DNA of 64,000 bases from Phycisphaerae bacterium. GTDB lineage: Bacteria; Planctomycetota; Phycisphaerae; Phycisphaerales; SM1A02. The notes beneath the pieces were generated by a model. The model made no database searches and was not told where the DNA came from. It was given only the letters and a program-made list of their open reading frames with translations. Shown piece by piece: positions 17,965 to 26,121 of the stretch. Position numbers and translations under genes: made by a program. Location of the stretch: the NCBI GenBank assembly GCA_002717655.1, contig PBAY01000054.1, positions 1-64,000 on the forward strand, read 5' to 3'. Positions within the stretch are counted from its first letter, which is position 1. The number at the start of each line of letters is the position of its first letter.

Positions 17965-18146
17965 GTGGAAGCCTCGCTACGTTCCAGGGTCGAAGTCGCC
18001 GCTTCCGTCTGAGCAACCTTCGCTCACTGGGGCCCTCAGGCCATGGTCACGACGACCAGGAAAGAATCAATCAAGTCCGCTTTTTAGCCCCTTCCCGGGG
18101 CTGTTGTCAATGATACACCGACTTGAGCAAGTGGTGCGAAATCGAA

Positions 18147-19253
18147 CTATCTGGCCGCCAGGCCCTCTCCCATCTTGAGGATGGCTGCCGCGGTTGCAAT
18201 CTGAACATAAGGGTCCTGATCCCTCAGAAGAATCGCTAATTGGGGCTCAAATCGAGGGTCAGACAGGCCTTTAAGGGTATTTGCCACCTGAATTCTCACC
18301 CCGGGATCCTCCGCGGAGAGGTACTCCAGGACCATCTCCACAGGCACCTGATCGGGGGCCAATTCAGCCAGAGATGCCGCCGCGACCAGCCGCAACTCGG
18401 GACCTGCCTGTCTGGGCCCATCCCCTGCGGCGAGGTCGAGCATGTTGGGAGCTGCCACCTGATCCCCAAGACGAGCCAGCATCTGGCAGGCGAGTGCCGT
18501 CAGCTCACTGTGCTCAGGAGGTGCAAACATCGCAGCTCGAATGGCCTCCAGTTCTGTTCGATCACCCAATTGAACGACCGACTCTGCCATGAGCAGATCA
18601 ATCGTTCTTGATCGTGAGGGGTCATAGGCCTTGAAGTCACGCCCCATCCCACTGCGGATCAACGGTATGGCTGACGGGTTGCCGAGTTCAGCAAGAACAA
18701 GTGCTGCATTCGCTCGCTCAGTTGCATCGTCACCGAAGATGAACCCGGCCAGCGGATTGAGATCGACATCCTTGCCGCACAGAGCCAGAGTACCGATCGC
18801 AGCAGCACGAACTGAACCAGACGGATCTTCCAGAAGTGGATTGACGAGGTGCGAGATCCCACACAGGTTGTTTGTCCCGATGGAAAGCGTCGCAACAAAT
18901 CGCACACCTTCATTCTGATCAACCAGACCTCTCAATACGGCTTCACGAAGTGGTTCAGTCGTCGGCTGCAATCCCTCTATCGCATTAGCCCGCTGAAGCG
19001 GGTCATCCGCAATACTTGCTTGCTTGAGAACATCAATAGCTGCATTCTTCAAGTCAACATTCTGAACAGGTATCTGCCGAGCAGCCTTCTTTGACAAGAC
19101 AAGGCCCGCGGGATCCGTTGTCGTTGGAACAATGCTCTGGCCTCGACTGCTCCATTTGGAGCTCTTCGCCGATTCACTGCAGCCAGCAAGGGCCGCCATG
19201 GTCGCCAAGCCTGTTGTCAGCACGATCGATGAAATCCGTGTGGTACCAGTCAT
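18147..19253 (-). CDS. HEAT-repeat lipoprotein
   Basis: This is a 368-residue protein. The signal ends in lipobox LAGC (Cys at about residue 25), so it is a predicted lipoprotein. From about residue 65 to the end it is built of HEAT/PBS-lyase-like helical repeats, with repeated patterns such as VRFVATLSIGTNNL, VRAAAIGTLALCG, RANAALVLAELGNPSAIPLI and VRIQVANTLKGLSDP. Such scaffolds bind other proteins; a specific role cannot be given. ATG 19253 overlaps the lnt stop by 4 bases (ATGA), so the frame extension to 19310 is not used. Being coupled to the enzyme that completes lipoprotein modification is fitting for a lipoprotein. Confidence 0.85.
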   Translation of the reverse strand: MTGTTRISSIVLTTGLATMAALAGCSESAKSSKWSSRGQSIVPTTTDPAGLVLSKKAARQIPVQNVDLKNAAIDVLKQASIADDPLQRANAIEGLQPTTEPLREAVLRGLVDQNEGVRFVATLSIGTNNLCGISHLVNPLLEDPSGSVRAAAIGTLALCGKDVDLNPLAGFIFGDDATERANAALVLAELGNPSAIPLIRSGMGRDFKAYDPSRSRTIDLLMAESVVQLGDRTELEAIRAAMFAPPEHSELTALACQMLARLGDQVAAPNMLDLAAGDGPRQAGPELRLVAAASLAELAPDQVPVEMVLEYLSAEDPGVRIQVANTLKGLSDPRFEPQLAILLRDQDPYVQIATAAAILKMGEGLAAR

Positions 19254-20920
19254 GAATGTTGCTCGCGTCGAAATCCCAGAACGAAAGACAAGGCCATTGT
19301 GATCAGACAAACGATCGGAATGGTGTTTCCAATGATTCCATACAGGGTACGCCGACCATCTCCCTGAGGTGTCGCCATAAGTGTTCCAGCAGTTCTGGCC
19401 GGCAAGGTGGCCATTTCTCTACCACAGGAGTCATACCAGGCCGTCTGTCCAGTATTCGCTACGCGAAGCATCGGCTGCCGCCATTCAATACAACGAAATC
19501 GAGACGCGAGTGCATGCTGGAGTCGCCCTCCATCAACCGAACCGAACCAGCCATCATTGCTCAGATTGACCAGGAGATCCGTGCTCCCGCCCCCTTGCCG
19601 AATCAGTGAACGCGTCACGCTTGGAACTGTCGCTTCAAAGCAGATCGGTGTGGCCAGAACCGTTTCCATCTCATTCTGATTCAATGAGATATTGCCTTGG
19701 TATGGGCCTGGATCAAGACTCAGACTCATCCCCCTGGCGCCGAGTTCCAGCAGCTGATCTCGCAACCAGGGCCAGGAATCAATCCAGGGAAGCCGTTCCC
19801 CGAACGGGGTAGGAAACACCTTGTGATAACTGGAGACCGACCCACCTGGCATCAGCAGCGTGGCACTGTTGTACTGAAATTCAGGAACAAACCAACCCTG
19901 ATCACCTTCTCGCTCAATCGTGACGGATCCCGACCAGGTATTGGTACCTACAAGCATGGGGGTTTCAATGGAATGAACAAACCGCCACAGCTGTTCAGGC
20001 CAATGCTTCAGAAACCGTGCTGCCTCCTGATAACGATCGAAGAACTCCGCATTGTCAGGATCAAACCCGGGGCCCGGAACAGTTGTCTCAGGCCAGATCA
20101 CGAGCTGGGCACCACCTGATTCCTGAAGGCCCTGCCGAGTCATTTCCATGAACGCAGGAAGATCCTCTTGCTGCTGGGCGAAAGACCAACCGATCTTGTT
20201 GTCCTGTGGAAGGTTGGTCTGCACTAGCAGGTAACGACCCAGCTCCGGACTATCGACAGGAAGCATCCGCCAGTATCCGTAAGCGACACTCAGGATGAGC
20301 GCCACTGACGCCACCACTGTTGAAACGATCGGTCGGCGATTCCCCGCATCAGGCATCATCCACTGACCGAGCGCGGTCCCTGTGCTCATGACCAGCAGAC
20401 CGACCATCCAGACGCCTCCCAGATCTGCAATCTGAGCCAGTACCGGCCAATGAACCAATGGCATCCCGGCCAGATACCAAGGCCATGCCCCGAGCACGAT
20501 TTCGGCTCGCAGATACTCGATCGCCAACCAGATCACCGGCGCAGTCACCGACTGTGGAAGAGAAGCCAGGAATCCATGTACCGCCAGACGGCGGTAGACC
20601 ATGACGAAAAGAACCATCCATACCGCTGAATAGATCGCCATCACCGGGTAACCAGGCCCCGATACTTCGATGACCCATCGGAGCAACCAGGCCCAGCACA
20701 GCGAGTAGACCAGCAGACAGACGAATCCCATCCACCATAAGTTTCTGGCACCAAGTACCGCGCGAATGAGCAGTGCCGCCCAGAGAAAGCTCATCGGCCA
20801 CAGATCAATTGGTGGCCATGAAAGAAGCCATGCCAACCCTGAAAGCGCGAGCAAGGCAGCAGTCATGAGACGGCTGTCGCATCGTGTGTCCTGATGTGCG
20901 ATGGAACTACTTTCCGGCAT
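19250..20920 (-). CDS. lnt: Apolipoprotein N-acyltransferase
   Basis: The product has about 556 residues. Lnt adds the third acyl chain to lipoproteins in the inner membrane. The N-terminal half has several membrane helices; the C-terminal half is the nitrilase-type domain with the Glu-Lys-Cys triad: VIWPETTVPG (Glu), YHKVFPTPFGERLPW (Lys) and ATPICFEATVPS (Cys). NLSNDGWFG is also typical. The start is uncertain: ATG 20920 overlaps accD by 14 bases, and ATG 20866 lies just before the first helix; neither has a clear ribosome site. The presence of Lnt agrees with a diderm envelope. It is coupled to the HEAT lipoprotein gene. Confidence 0.95.
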   Translation of the reverse strand: MPESSSIAHQDTRCDSRLMTAALLALSGLAWLLSWPPIDLWPMSFLWAALLIRAVLGARNLWWMGFVCLLVYSLCWAWLLRWVIEVSGPGYPVMAIYSAVWMVLFVMVYRRLAVHGFLASLPQSVTAPVIWLAIEYLRAEIVLGAWPWYLAGMPLVHWPVLAQIADLGGVWMVGLLVMSTGTALGQWMMPDAGNRRPIVSTVVASVALILSVAYGYWRMLPVDSPELGRYLLVQTNLPQDNKIGWSFAQQQEDLPAFMEMTRQGLQESGGAQLVIWPETTVPGPGFDPDNAEFFDRYQEAARFLKHWPEQLWRFVHSIETPMLVGTNTWSGSVTIEREGDQGWFVPEFQYNSATLLMPGGSVSSYHKVFPTPFGERLPWIDSWPWLRDQLLELGARGMSLSLDPGPYQGNISLNQNEMETVLATPICFEATVPSVTRSLIRQGGGSTDLLVNLSNDGWFGSVDGGRLQHALASRFRCIEWRQPMLRVANTGQTAWYDSCGREMATLPARTAGTLMATPQGDGRRTLYGIIGNTIPIVCLITMALSFVLGFRREQHS

Positions 20921-21758
20921 AGTCAATGAGACTACTGATCTCACTACGCATGTCACGTCGATCAACGACACGATCGATGAAGCCACACTGCAAGAGGAAT
21001 TCCGAACGCTGGAAACCTTCAGGCAATTCCTGACGGATCGTCTGCTGAATCACGCGAGGTCCGGCAAATCCGATCAAGGCTTTGGGTTCAGCAAGAATCA
21101 CATCGCCAAGCATGGCGAAGCTTGCCGTCACTCCGCCTGTAGTGGGATCCGTCAGGACGGAGATGTACAAGCCTCCCATTTCGTCGAAACGAGCGAGCGC
21201 GGCGGAGGTCTTGGCCATCTGCATCAGAGAGAGACCGGATTCCATCATGCGTGCTCCACCCGATGAGGAAACCACGATCAATGGAAGATCTTCACTCAAA
21301 GCCGCTTCAATGGCACGGACGATCTTCTCTCCGACAACTGACCCCATGGATCCTCCAAGGAAGGAAAAGTCCATCACGGCAAGCACGACCTTTCGACCTT
21401 TGATGAAACCAGTGCCACAGTGCACTGCTTCATTACTGCCGGTCTTTCGACGAGTGGCATCAAGCCGGTCCTTGTAGGCCTTGATATCTACGAAGGAGAG
21501 CGGGTCTTTGGAAATCATGTTGTCATCGAATCCGACAAAGCTGCCGGGATCAACCAGCAGGCGAATCCGATCCTGAGCAGGAAGTCTGAAATGATGGACG
21601 CATTCCGGACAGACAAGCTGGTTGTTCTCCAGCGACCGACGAAACAGAATGGCGCCGCAACTCGGACAGCGGAGCCAGAGTCCCTCAGGCACAGGCTTCT
21701 TGCCTGTGGCGGTACCCAACTCGACATCACTCCATGATCTCTTCGTAGCTTCAGCCAT
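20907..21758 (-). CDS. accD: Acetyl-CoA carboxylase, carboxyltransferase beta subunit
   Basis: This is a 283-residue protein that transfers the carboxyl group from biotin to acetyl-CoA with AccA, giving malonyl-CoA for fatty acid synthesis. The N-terminal zinc ribbon CPSC...CPEC is intact, followed by the crotonase-like core with GGSMGSVVGEKIVRA, SSSGGARMMESGLSLMQMAKT, TGGVTASFAMLGDV and GFAGPRVI. The usual length is about 285. ATG 21758 with AGAGG upstream is preferred to a GTG at 21785. accA is not in the window. Confidence 0.97.
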   Translation of the reverse strand: MAEATKRSWSDVELGTATGKKPVPEGLWLRCPSCGAILFRRSLENNQLVCPECVHHFRLPAQDRIRLLVDPGSFVGFDDNMISKDPLSFVDIKAYKDRLDATRRKTGSNEAVHCGTGFIKGRKVVLAVMDFSFLGGSMGSVVGEKIVRAIEAALSEDLPLIVVSSSGGARMMESGLSLMQMAKTSAALARFDEMGGLYISVLTDPTTGGVTASFAMLGDVILAEPKALIGFAGPRVIQQTIRQELPEGFQRSEFLLQCGFIDRVVDRRDMRSEISSLIDYAGK

Positions 21759-21890
21759 GTGCTGCTTGGACCTCTTGCTCGACACCCCGCTGGGGTGTGC
21801 TTCGGCTTCTATCGTCCCTGATACCGTGCTGGCCGTCCAGATGTAGACGACTTTTCAACTCGTGATGGCCCAGAATATGTCCTGAGAGCC

Positions 21891-22583
21891 TCAGTTTCCA
21901 CGTATGGCTGCAATTGCTCCAGCGTAGTCATCACCCTTGAAGATCGCTGAAGCGGCGACCAGTACATCGCAACCATCTGCAATGCAGTCGATGGCGGTTT
22001 CCGGTCCCACGCCACCATCCATCTCGATGTGCTGATTGGGACCCACCAGGTCACGAAGCTTTCGAGTCGTTTCCAGGACCTCAGGAATGAAGGACTGCCC
22101 GGAGAAGCCTGGATGGACGCTCATCACAAGCAACAAGTCAAACTGGCTGACCAGAGGTTTCATCAAGGAAAAGTCCGTATCAGGCTTGATCGCCAGACCC
22201 GCTGACATGCCCGCAGCACGAATGGAGGCCGCCAGTTCCATGGGGTCCTCATCACACTCGACATGTACCGTGAAGTTATCAGCGCCGGCTTTGGCAAACG
22301 GTTCGATGAACTGGCCTGGATTCGTCACCATCATGTGAACATCAAGGTACGTCTCAGGGAGATGATGACGCACGGCCTGACACAACGCAGGACCCATCGA
22401 AAGATTGGGGACGAAGTGGCCATCCATGACATCCAGATGAAGCAGATCCGCACCACTGTCCATGACCGCTCGACATTCCTCTTCAAGACGAGCGAAGTCA
22501 GCCGAGAGGATCGATGGTGCGACAAGCGGTGCGCCACGCTCTGCGGTGAACAGTGAGGGTCGCCGGGTCGAGGTCGGCATCAT
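21891..22583 (-). CDS. rpe: Ribulose-phosphate 3-epimerase
   Basis: The product is a 230-residue TIM-barrel enzyme that interconverts ribulose 5-phosphate and xylulose 5-phosphate in the pentose phosphate pathway. Family motifs are VAPSILSADFARLEEE, LLHLDVMDGHFVPNLSMG, LDVHMMV, VMSVHPGFSGQSFIP and IEMDGGVGPETA, so the metal ligands (His, Asp, His, Asp) are present. The start ATG 22583 shares its A with the preceding stop (TGATG); a second ATG follows at once. It is coupled to the thioredoxin-like gene. Confidence 0.97.
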   Translation of the reverse strand: MMPTSTRRPSLFTAERGAPLVAPSILSADFARLEEECRAVMDSGADLLHLDVMDGHFVPNLSMGPALCQAVRHHLPETYLDVHMMVTNPGQFIEPFAKAGADNFTVHVECDEDPMELAASIRAAGMSAGLAIKPDTDFSLMKPLVSQFDLLLVMSVHPGFSGQSFIPEVLETTRKLRDLVGPNQHIEMDGGVGPETAIDCIADGCDVLVAASAIFKGDDYAGAIAAIRGN

Positions 22584-23653
22584 CAACCCTGCTCACGCTT
22601 GAGCTGGGCTTTGTAGTCCTGAAGGGTGCGATTGAACTGTTCCTTGCGATTCGTGGGGGCCTGATAGTAGGCCTCACGCTGAAGATCCACGGCACGCTTG
22701 GTTTCGCCTCGAGCCAGACGGATCTTGGCCTCCGATGCAATCAGTGCAGGGTCCTTCGCATTGGCGCCTTCACGAGCAGAAGTGATCAGCGTGATGGCGA
22801 TATCCATGTCCCGCTTGTCATCCGGAATGGATGGATCCAGCGCAATATGCTCAGCCATCCAGGACAGCAGTTCAGGATCATCCTTACACATGACCGGCAT
22901 CATGGCGACCTTCATGTAGGCCGACTGGGCGTCATTGCGATCCTTGAGTTCAACATCAAAGTGCTCTAGATAGAGATTCGCGAAGAGTCTCCGGTCCATC
23001 GCCATGAGCTCCTTGGAGATCCGGTAGTACTCATCCCAGTTCTTGAGTGATCGTGCTCGTTCAATCGCATCAAGACGACTCTTGGCACGCTGGAAGGTCT
23101 TGGCGTCATATCTGCCCGTGACGACCTTGTCGAGAACCTCATTGAATTCACGACTCGAAGGATGTCCGATGAACTGGATTCTGCCTTCGCTGCCGATGAT
23201 GAAGGCACACGGAATGCCATTTCTATCCGCTGCCGTCATGAGATCCTTGTAGGCCTTGCCCTTCTCGTCCCAGGCAACCCAGTAGTTCATGCGTGAACCC
23301 TGACGCTTGACGAATCGTTCGACGTCAGATTTGGACTGTGACTTGTCCTTCTGGGTGACACCGATGATGTTCATACGGTCACTGCCGTACTTCTGCTGAA
23401 CCTTGGTGAGATGTGGAATACCTCGAATACATGGCCCACACCAGGTCGCCCAGAACTCGATTACCAGCGGCTTGCCGTCCATGTTCACGGAATCGTCATT
23501 CAGTTCCTTGACCCATTCGATACCACTGAGGTAATCGCCGGGGGCATCATCACCAACCTTGAGCTTGTCCTTGGCTGCCATGGCAGGAGCCGATGACCAT
23601 CCAAGGAATGCAACAAACAGAATGACAAGGATTGGTGACACGAAACGATTCAT
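22583..23653 (-). CDS. Exported thioredoxin-like (TlpA/ResA type) protein with helical C-terminal domain
   Basis: The product has 356 residues. A signal peptide (about 1-27, ending AMAA) is followed by a thioredoxin domain with FWATWCGPCIRG (CxxC at Cys72 and Cys75) and GIPHLTKVQQKY, typical of TlpA/AhpC-TSA family redox proteins. From about residue 185 a helical, TPR-like region follows (FQRAKSRLDAIERAR, AYYQAPTNRKEQFNR). It probably acts in thiol redox or cytochrome maturation outside the cytoplasm; the partner is unknown. ATG 23653 is chosen for the signal peptide and the AAAGGG site. The frame is open to 23749. It lies between pgk and rpe. Confidence 0.88.
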   Translation of the reverse strand: MNRFVSPILVILFVAFLGWSSAPAMAAKDKLKVGDDAPGDYLSGIEWVKELNDDSVNMDGKPLVIEFWATWCGPCIRGIPHLTKVQQKYGSDRMNIIGVTQKDKSQSKSDVERFVKRQGSRMNYWVAWDEKGKAYKDLMTAADRNGIPCAFIIGSEGRIQFIGHPSSREFNEVLDKVVTGRYDAKTFQRAKSRLDAIERARSLKNWDEYYRISKELMAMDRRLFANLYLEHFDVELKDRNDAQSAYMKVAMMPVMCKDDPELLSWMAEHIALDPSIPDDKRDMDIAITLITSAREGANAKDPALIASEAKIRLARGETKRAVDLQREAYYQAPTNRKEQFNRTLQDYKAQLKREQG

Positions 23654-23764
23654 TGATATGCCCTTTCGGAACAAGCCAGACTCAAATGTGATCCGCCTGA
23701 GTATAGCCTCCCGACTGACTGGATCAGGCACCCGAAATCCAAGGTTCAAGCCTCTCGCATGCGT

Positions 23765-24973
23765 TCAGGCATCATCCAGCAGCTGCACGCTGCGGAATGA
23801 CCTGCCCTCAAGCATGGCCAGACTGGCCCCTCCACCCGTGGAGACATGACTCATCTTCCCCGCAAGACCGAACTGTTCGATCGCAGCAGCAGTCTCGCCC
23901 CCTCCGACGATGCTCACCGCATGATGGTGGGTCGCCTTGGCGATCCCTTCCGCCACAGCTTGAGAACCCTCATGAAACGGGGGTTTCTCGAAGACCCCCA
24001 AAGGGCCGTTCCAGACGACGGTCCGAGCCTTGGAGATCTCCGTCTTCCAGGCTTGGGCGGTCTCCGGACCGATATCGAGCCCCATGAACTCCGGTGGGAT
24101 ACCGAACTCACAAGTCCGCACATCAGTGAGATCCGAAAGTGACGCTGCACAACGGTGGTCCGTGGGCAACTTGATCATGGTGTCAGTCTGACCCGCCTCA
24201 TCAAGCAGGGATGCCGCCGTCTCGAGCATCTCTTCTTCCACAAGACTTTTCCCGACCGCATGCCCCTGCGCCTTGAGGAAGGTGTAGGCCATTGCACCGC
24301 CGACCAGAATGACATCGACATGTGCCATGAGATGACGAATGGCACCCAGCTTGTCGGAGACCTTGGCGCCTCCAAGCACCGCGAAGAATGGGGACTTGGC
24401 TTCTTCGATCGCCGTCGAGAGATAATCGAGCTCCTTCATGAGCAGCAAACCCGCAACACGTGGCTGACTGCTCATGGCCTCCGGAACACCGACCATCGAT
24501 GCATGGTCGCGATGAGCCGTGCCAAACGCATCATTGACATACACATCGCCATGAGAAGCCAAGACTTGAGCAAAGGAGGAATCGTTCGACTTCTCTTCAC
24601 CATGGAATCGAAGGTTTTCAAGCAGAAGAATCTCTCCGGGCTTCAAGGCTTCCACCGCCGCCTGCGCAGCAGGCCCTGCACAATCCTCGGCAAAGACAAC
24701 CCGGTGCTTGGGACCGACAAGCTTTGAAAGATGCATGGCAGCTGGCTTCAGACTGAACTCAGGCTCTGGGCCAGTGCCGGAGGGCCGCCCCATGTGGCTC
24801 ATCAGTACGAGACTTCCACCGTCCTCGACGACTCGACGGATGCTCGGCAACGCCATGACGATCCTGCGATCATCCAGAACCCGGCCATCTGCATCAAGCG
24901 GAACATTGAAATCAACACGCATCAAGACACGAGACTGATCTAGTTTGACATCCTCAAGAGACTTCTTTCGCAT
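23765..24973 (-). CDS. pgk: Phosphoglycerate kinase
   Basis: This is a 402-residue enzyme of glycolysis that makes ATP from 1,3-bisphosphoglycerate. Motifs include LMRVDFNVPL, LMSHMGRPSG (substrate-binding His and Arg), LLLENLRFHGEEK, YVNDAFGTAHRDHASM, AVLGGAKVSDK, TVVWNGPLGVFE and the ATP-site GGGETAAAIEQFG. The length is typical. It is the first gene of the minus-strand run and stands back to back with miaA, with 42 bases between them. Confidence 0.98.
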   Translation of the reverse strand: MRKKSLEDVKLDQSRVLMRVDFNVPLDADGRVLDDRRIVMALPSIRRVVEDGGSLVLMSHMGRPSGTGPEPEFSLKPAAMHLSKLVGPKHRVVFAEDCAGPAAQAAVEALKPGEILLLENLRFHGEEKSNDSSFAQVLASHGDVYVNDAFGTAHRDHASMVGVPEAMSSQPRVAGLLLMKELDYLSTAIEEAKSPFFAVLGGAKVSDKLGAIRHLMAHVDVILVGGAMAYTFLKAQGHAVGKSLVEEEMLETAASLLDEAGQTDTMIKLPTDHRCAASLSDLTDVRTCEFGIPPEFMGLDIGPETAQAWKTEISKARTVVWNGPLGVFEKPPFHEGSQAVAEGIAKATHHHAVSIVGGGETAAAIEQFGLAGKMSHVSTGGGASLAMLEGRSFRSVQLLDDA

Positions 24974-25015
24974 AGTGTGGCTCCGACACGTACGGTACCG
25001 TCTTCACGAGCACTC

Positions 25016-25978
25016 ATGAACACACAAAGACCCGAAACCGAGCATCCGATCATTCTGATCGTAGGCCCCACGGCTGGCGGCAAGACCGAGATCTCCCTTT
25101 CACTGGCGGAGAAACTGCCCCGCGGAGGCGAATGCCTGTGCGTGGACTCGATGCAGGTGTACCGCGGCATGGATATCGGGACGGCCAAGCCAACCATCGA
25201 GGAACAGCAACGTGTCCCTCACCATCTACTTGATCTGGTGGAACCCGATGAACCATTCACCGTTGATCACTGGCTTGAACGATCAGCAGGCGTCATTGCA
25301 GACGTCCGTTCAAGGGGTCTACATCCGATCCTTGTTGGAGGTACCAACCTCTATATTCAGAACTTCCTGTCGGGAATGATGGAGGGTCCCGCGCCTGATG
25401 ATCAGCTGCGTGCCGAACTGGAAACCTGCTCTGGTGAGCAGTTGCGAAACAGACTTCTTGAGGTGGATCCTGAAGCAGCTGAACGAATTCACCCCAATGA
25501 TCGCCGGCGAACGATTCGCGCCCTGGAGGTCTACCAGCTGACTGGAAGCCCGATTTCCGATCGCCAGGGTCAATGGGCCCAGCGATCCTCGCGAGCCGAC
25601 ACCATTCTGCTGGGCTTGAACTATCCCGCCGAAGTAATCAACCCCAGAATCAATGCCCGCGTCACCAGAATGATGGATGACGGATTGCTGGATGAGGTTC
25701 AGCGGCTCCATCAAGCCGGGGCATTGGGACCACAAGCCATCGAAGCGCTGGGCTACCGCCAACTGGTCGATCACCTCGAGGGACGGTGCTCCCTTGATCA
25801 GGCCATCGAGCAGATCAAGATTCGAACAAGGCGATTTGCCAAGCACCAGCGGACTTGGTTGAAACGATTTCTTGCACAACATGCTGGAATCTGGATTGAT
25901 TGCAGCCAAATAGAGACTCAAGAGATTGTCAATAAAGCAGTTAGCAAAATATGCTCGCACCCCCTTCTCAGGGGGTGA
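25016..25978 (+). CDS. miaA: tRNA dimethylallyltransferase
   Basis: The product has 320 residues. MiaA adds the dimethylallyl group to A37 of tRNAs that read codons beginning with U, so it is a user of the isoprenoid DMAPP made by the MEP genes further on. Motifs: P-loop VGPTAGGKTEIS, DSMQVYRGMDIGTAKPT, VPHHLLDLVEP, LVGGTNLYIQ, RRTIRALEVYQLTG and the late YRQLVDHLEG. The start could be GTG 24977, but ATG 25016 places the P-loop at the normal distance. A 7-bp GC hairpin (25958-25977) overlaps the stop codon. Confidence 0.96.
   Translation: MNTQRPETEHPIILIVGPTAGGKTEISLSLAEKLPRGGECLCVDSMQVYRGMDIGTAKPTIEEQQRVPHHLLDLVEPDEPFTVDHWLERSAGVIADVRSRGLHPILVGGTNLYIQNFLSGMMEGPAPDDQLRAELETCSGEQLRNRLLEVDPEAAERIHPNDRRRTIRALEVYQLTGSPISDRQGQWAQRSSRADTILLGLNYPAEVINPRINARVTRMMDDGLLDEVQRLHQAGALGPQAIEALGYRQLVDHLEGRCSLDQAIEQIKIRTRRFAKHQRTWLKRFLAQHAGIWIDCSQIETQEIVNKAVSKICSHPLLRG
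25958..25977 (+). terminator. Hairpin at the end of miaA
   Basis: The stem CACCCCC/GGGGGTG (25958-25964 with 25971-25977) has a six-base loop. It is strong but overlaps the last codons and lacks a T-run, so it is at best a weak or Rho-assisted terminator. Confidence 0.35.
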
Positions 25979-26026
25979 TCAGGGCCTGATTCAGGTCCAA
26001 AGCAGGTTATTCAAGAAAAAAGTGGC

Positions 26027-26057
26027 TTGACAGGGGCGTTTCGGCCGCTTCAATACT
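26027..26057 (+). promoter_or_regulatory. Possible topA promoter
   Basis: A perfect -35 box TTGACA (26027-26032) lies 95 bases before the topA ATG. The best -10 match is AATACT (26052-26057), 19 bases downstream, which is longer than the ideal 17. The 143-base gap holds no other recognisable signal. Confidence 0.4.
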
Positions 26058-26121
26058 GCCCCGGCAACCATATTCATACCTCTATACAGCCGCTGTACTA
26101 CCAGACCCCGCGAAAGGGACC

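Noticed and set aside
18086-18102. Hairpin AGCCCC/GGGGCT as a terminator for the HEAT lipoprotein gene
   Set aside because: On the minus strand it is followed by AAAAA, not T, so it lacks the terminator tail. It is a stem-loop of unknown use.
24155-24727. Open frame of 190 codons on the plus strand inside pgk
   Set aside because: pgk on the minus strand is complete and conserved. The plus-strand frame matches nothing.
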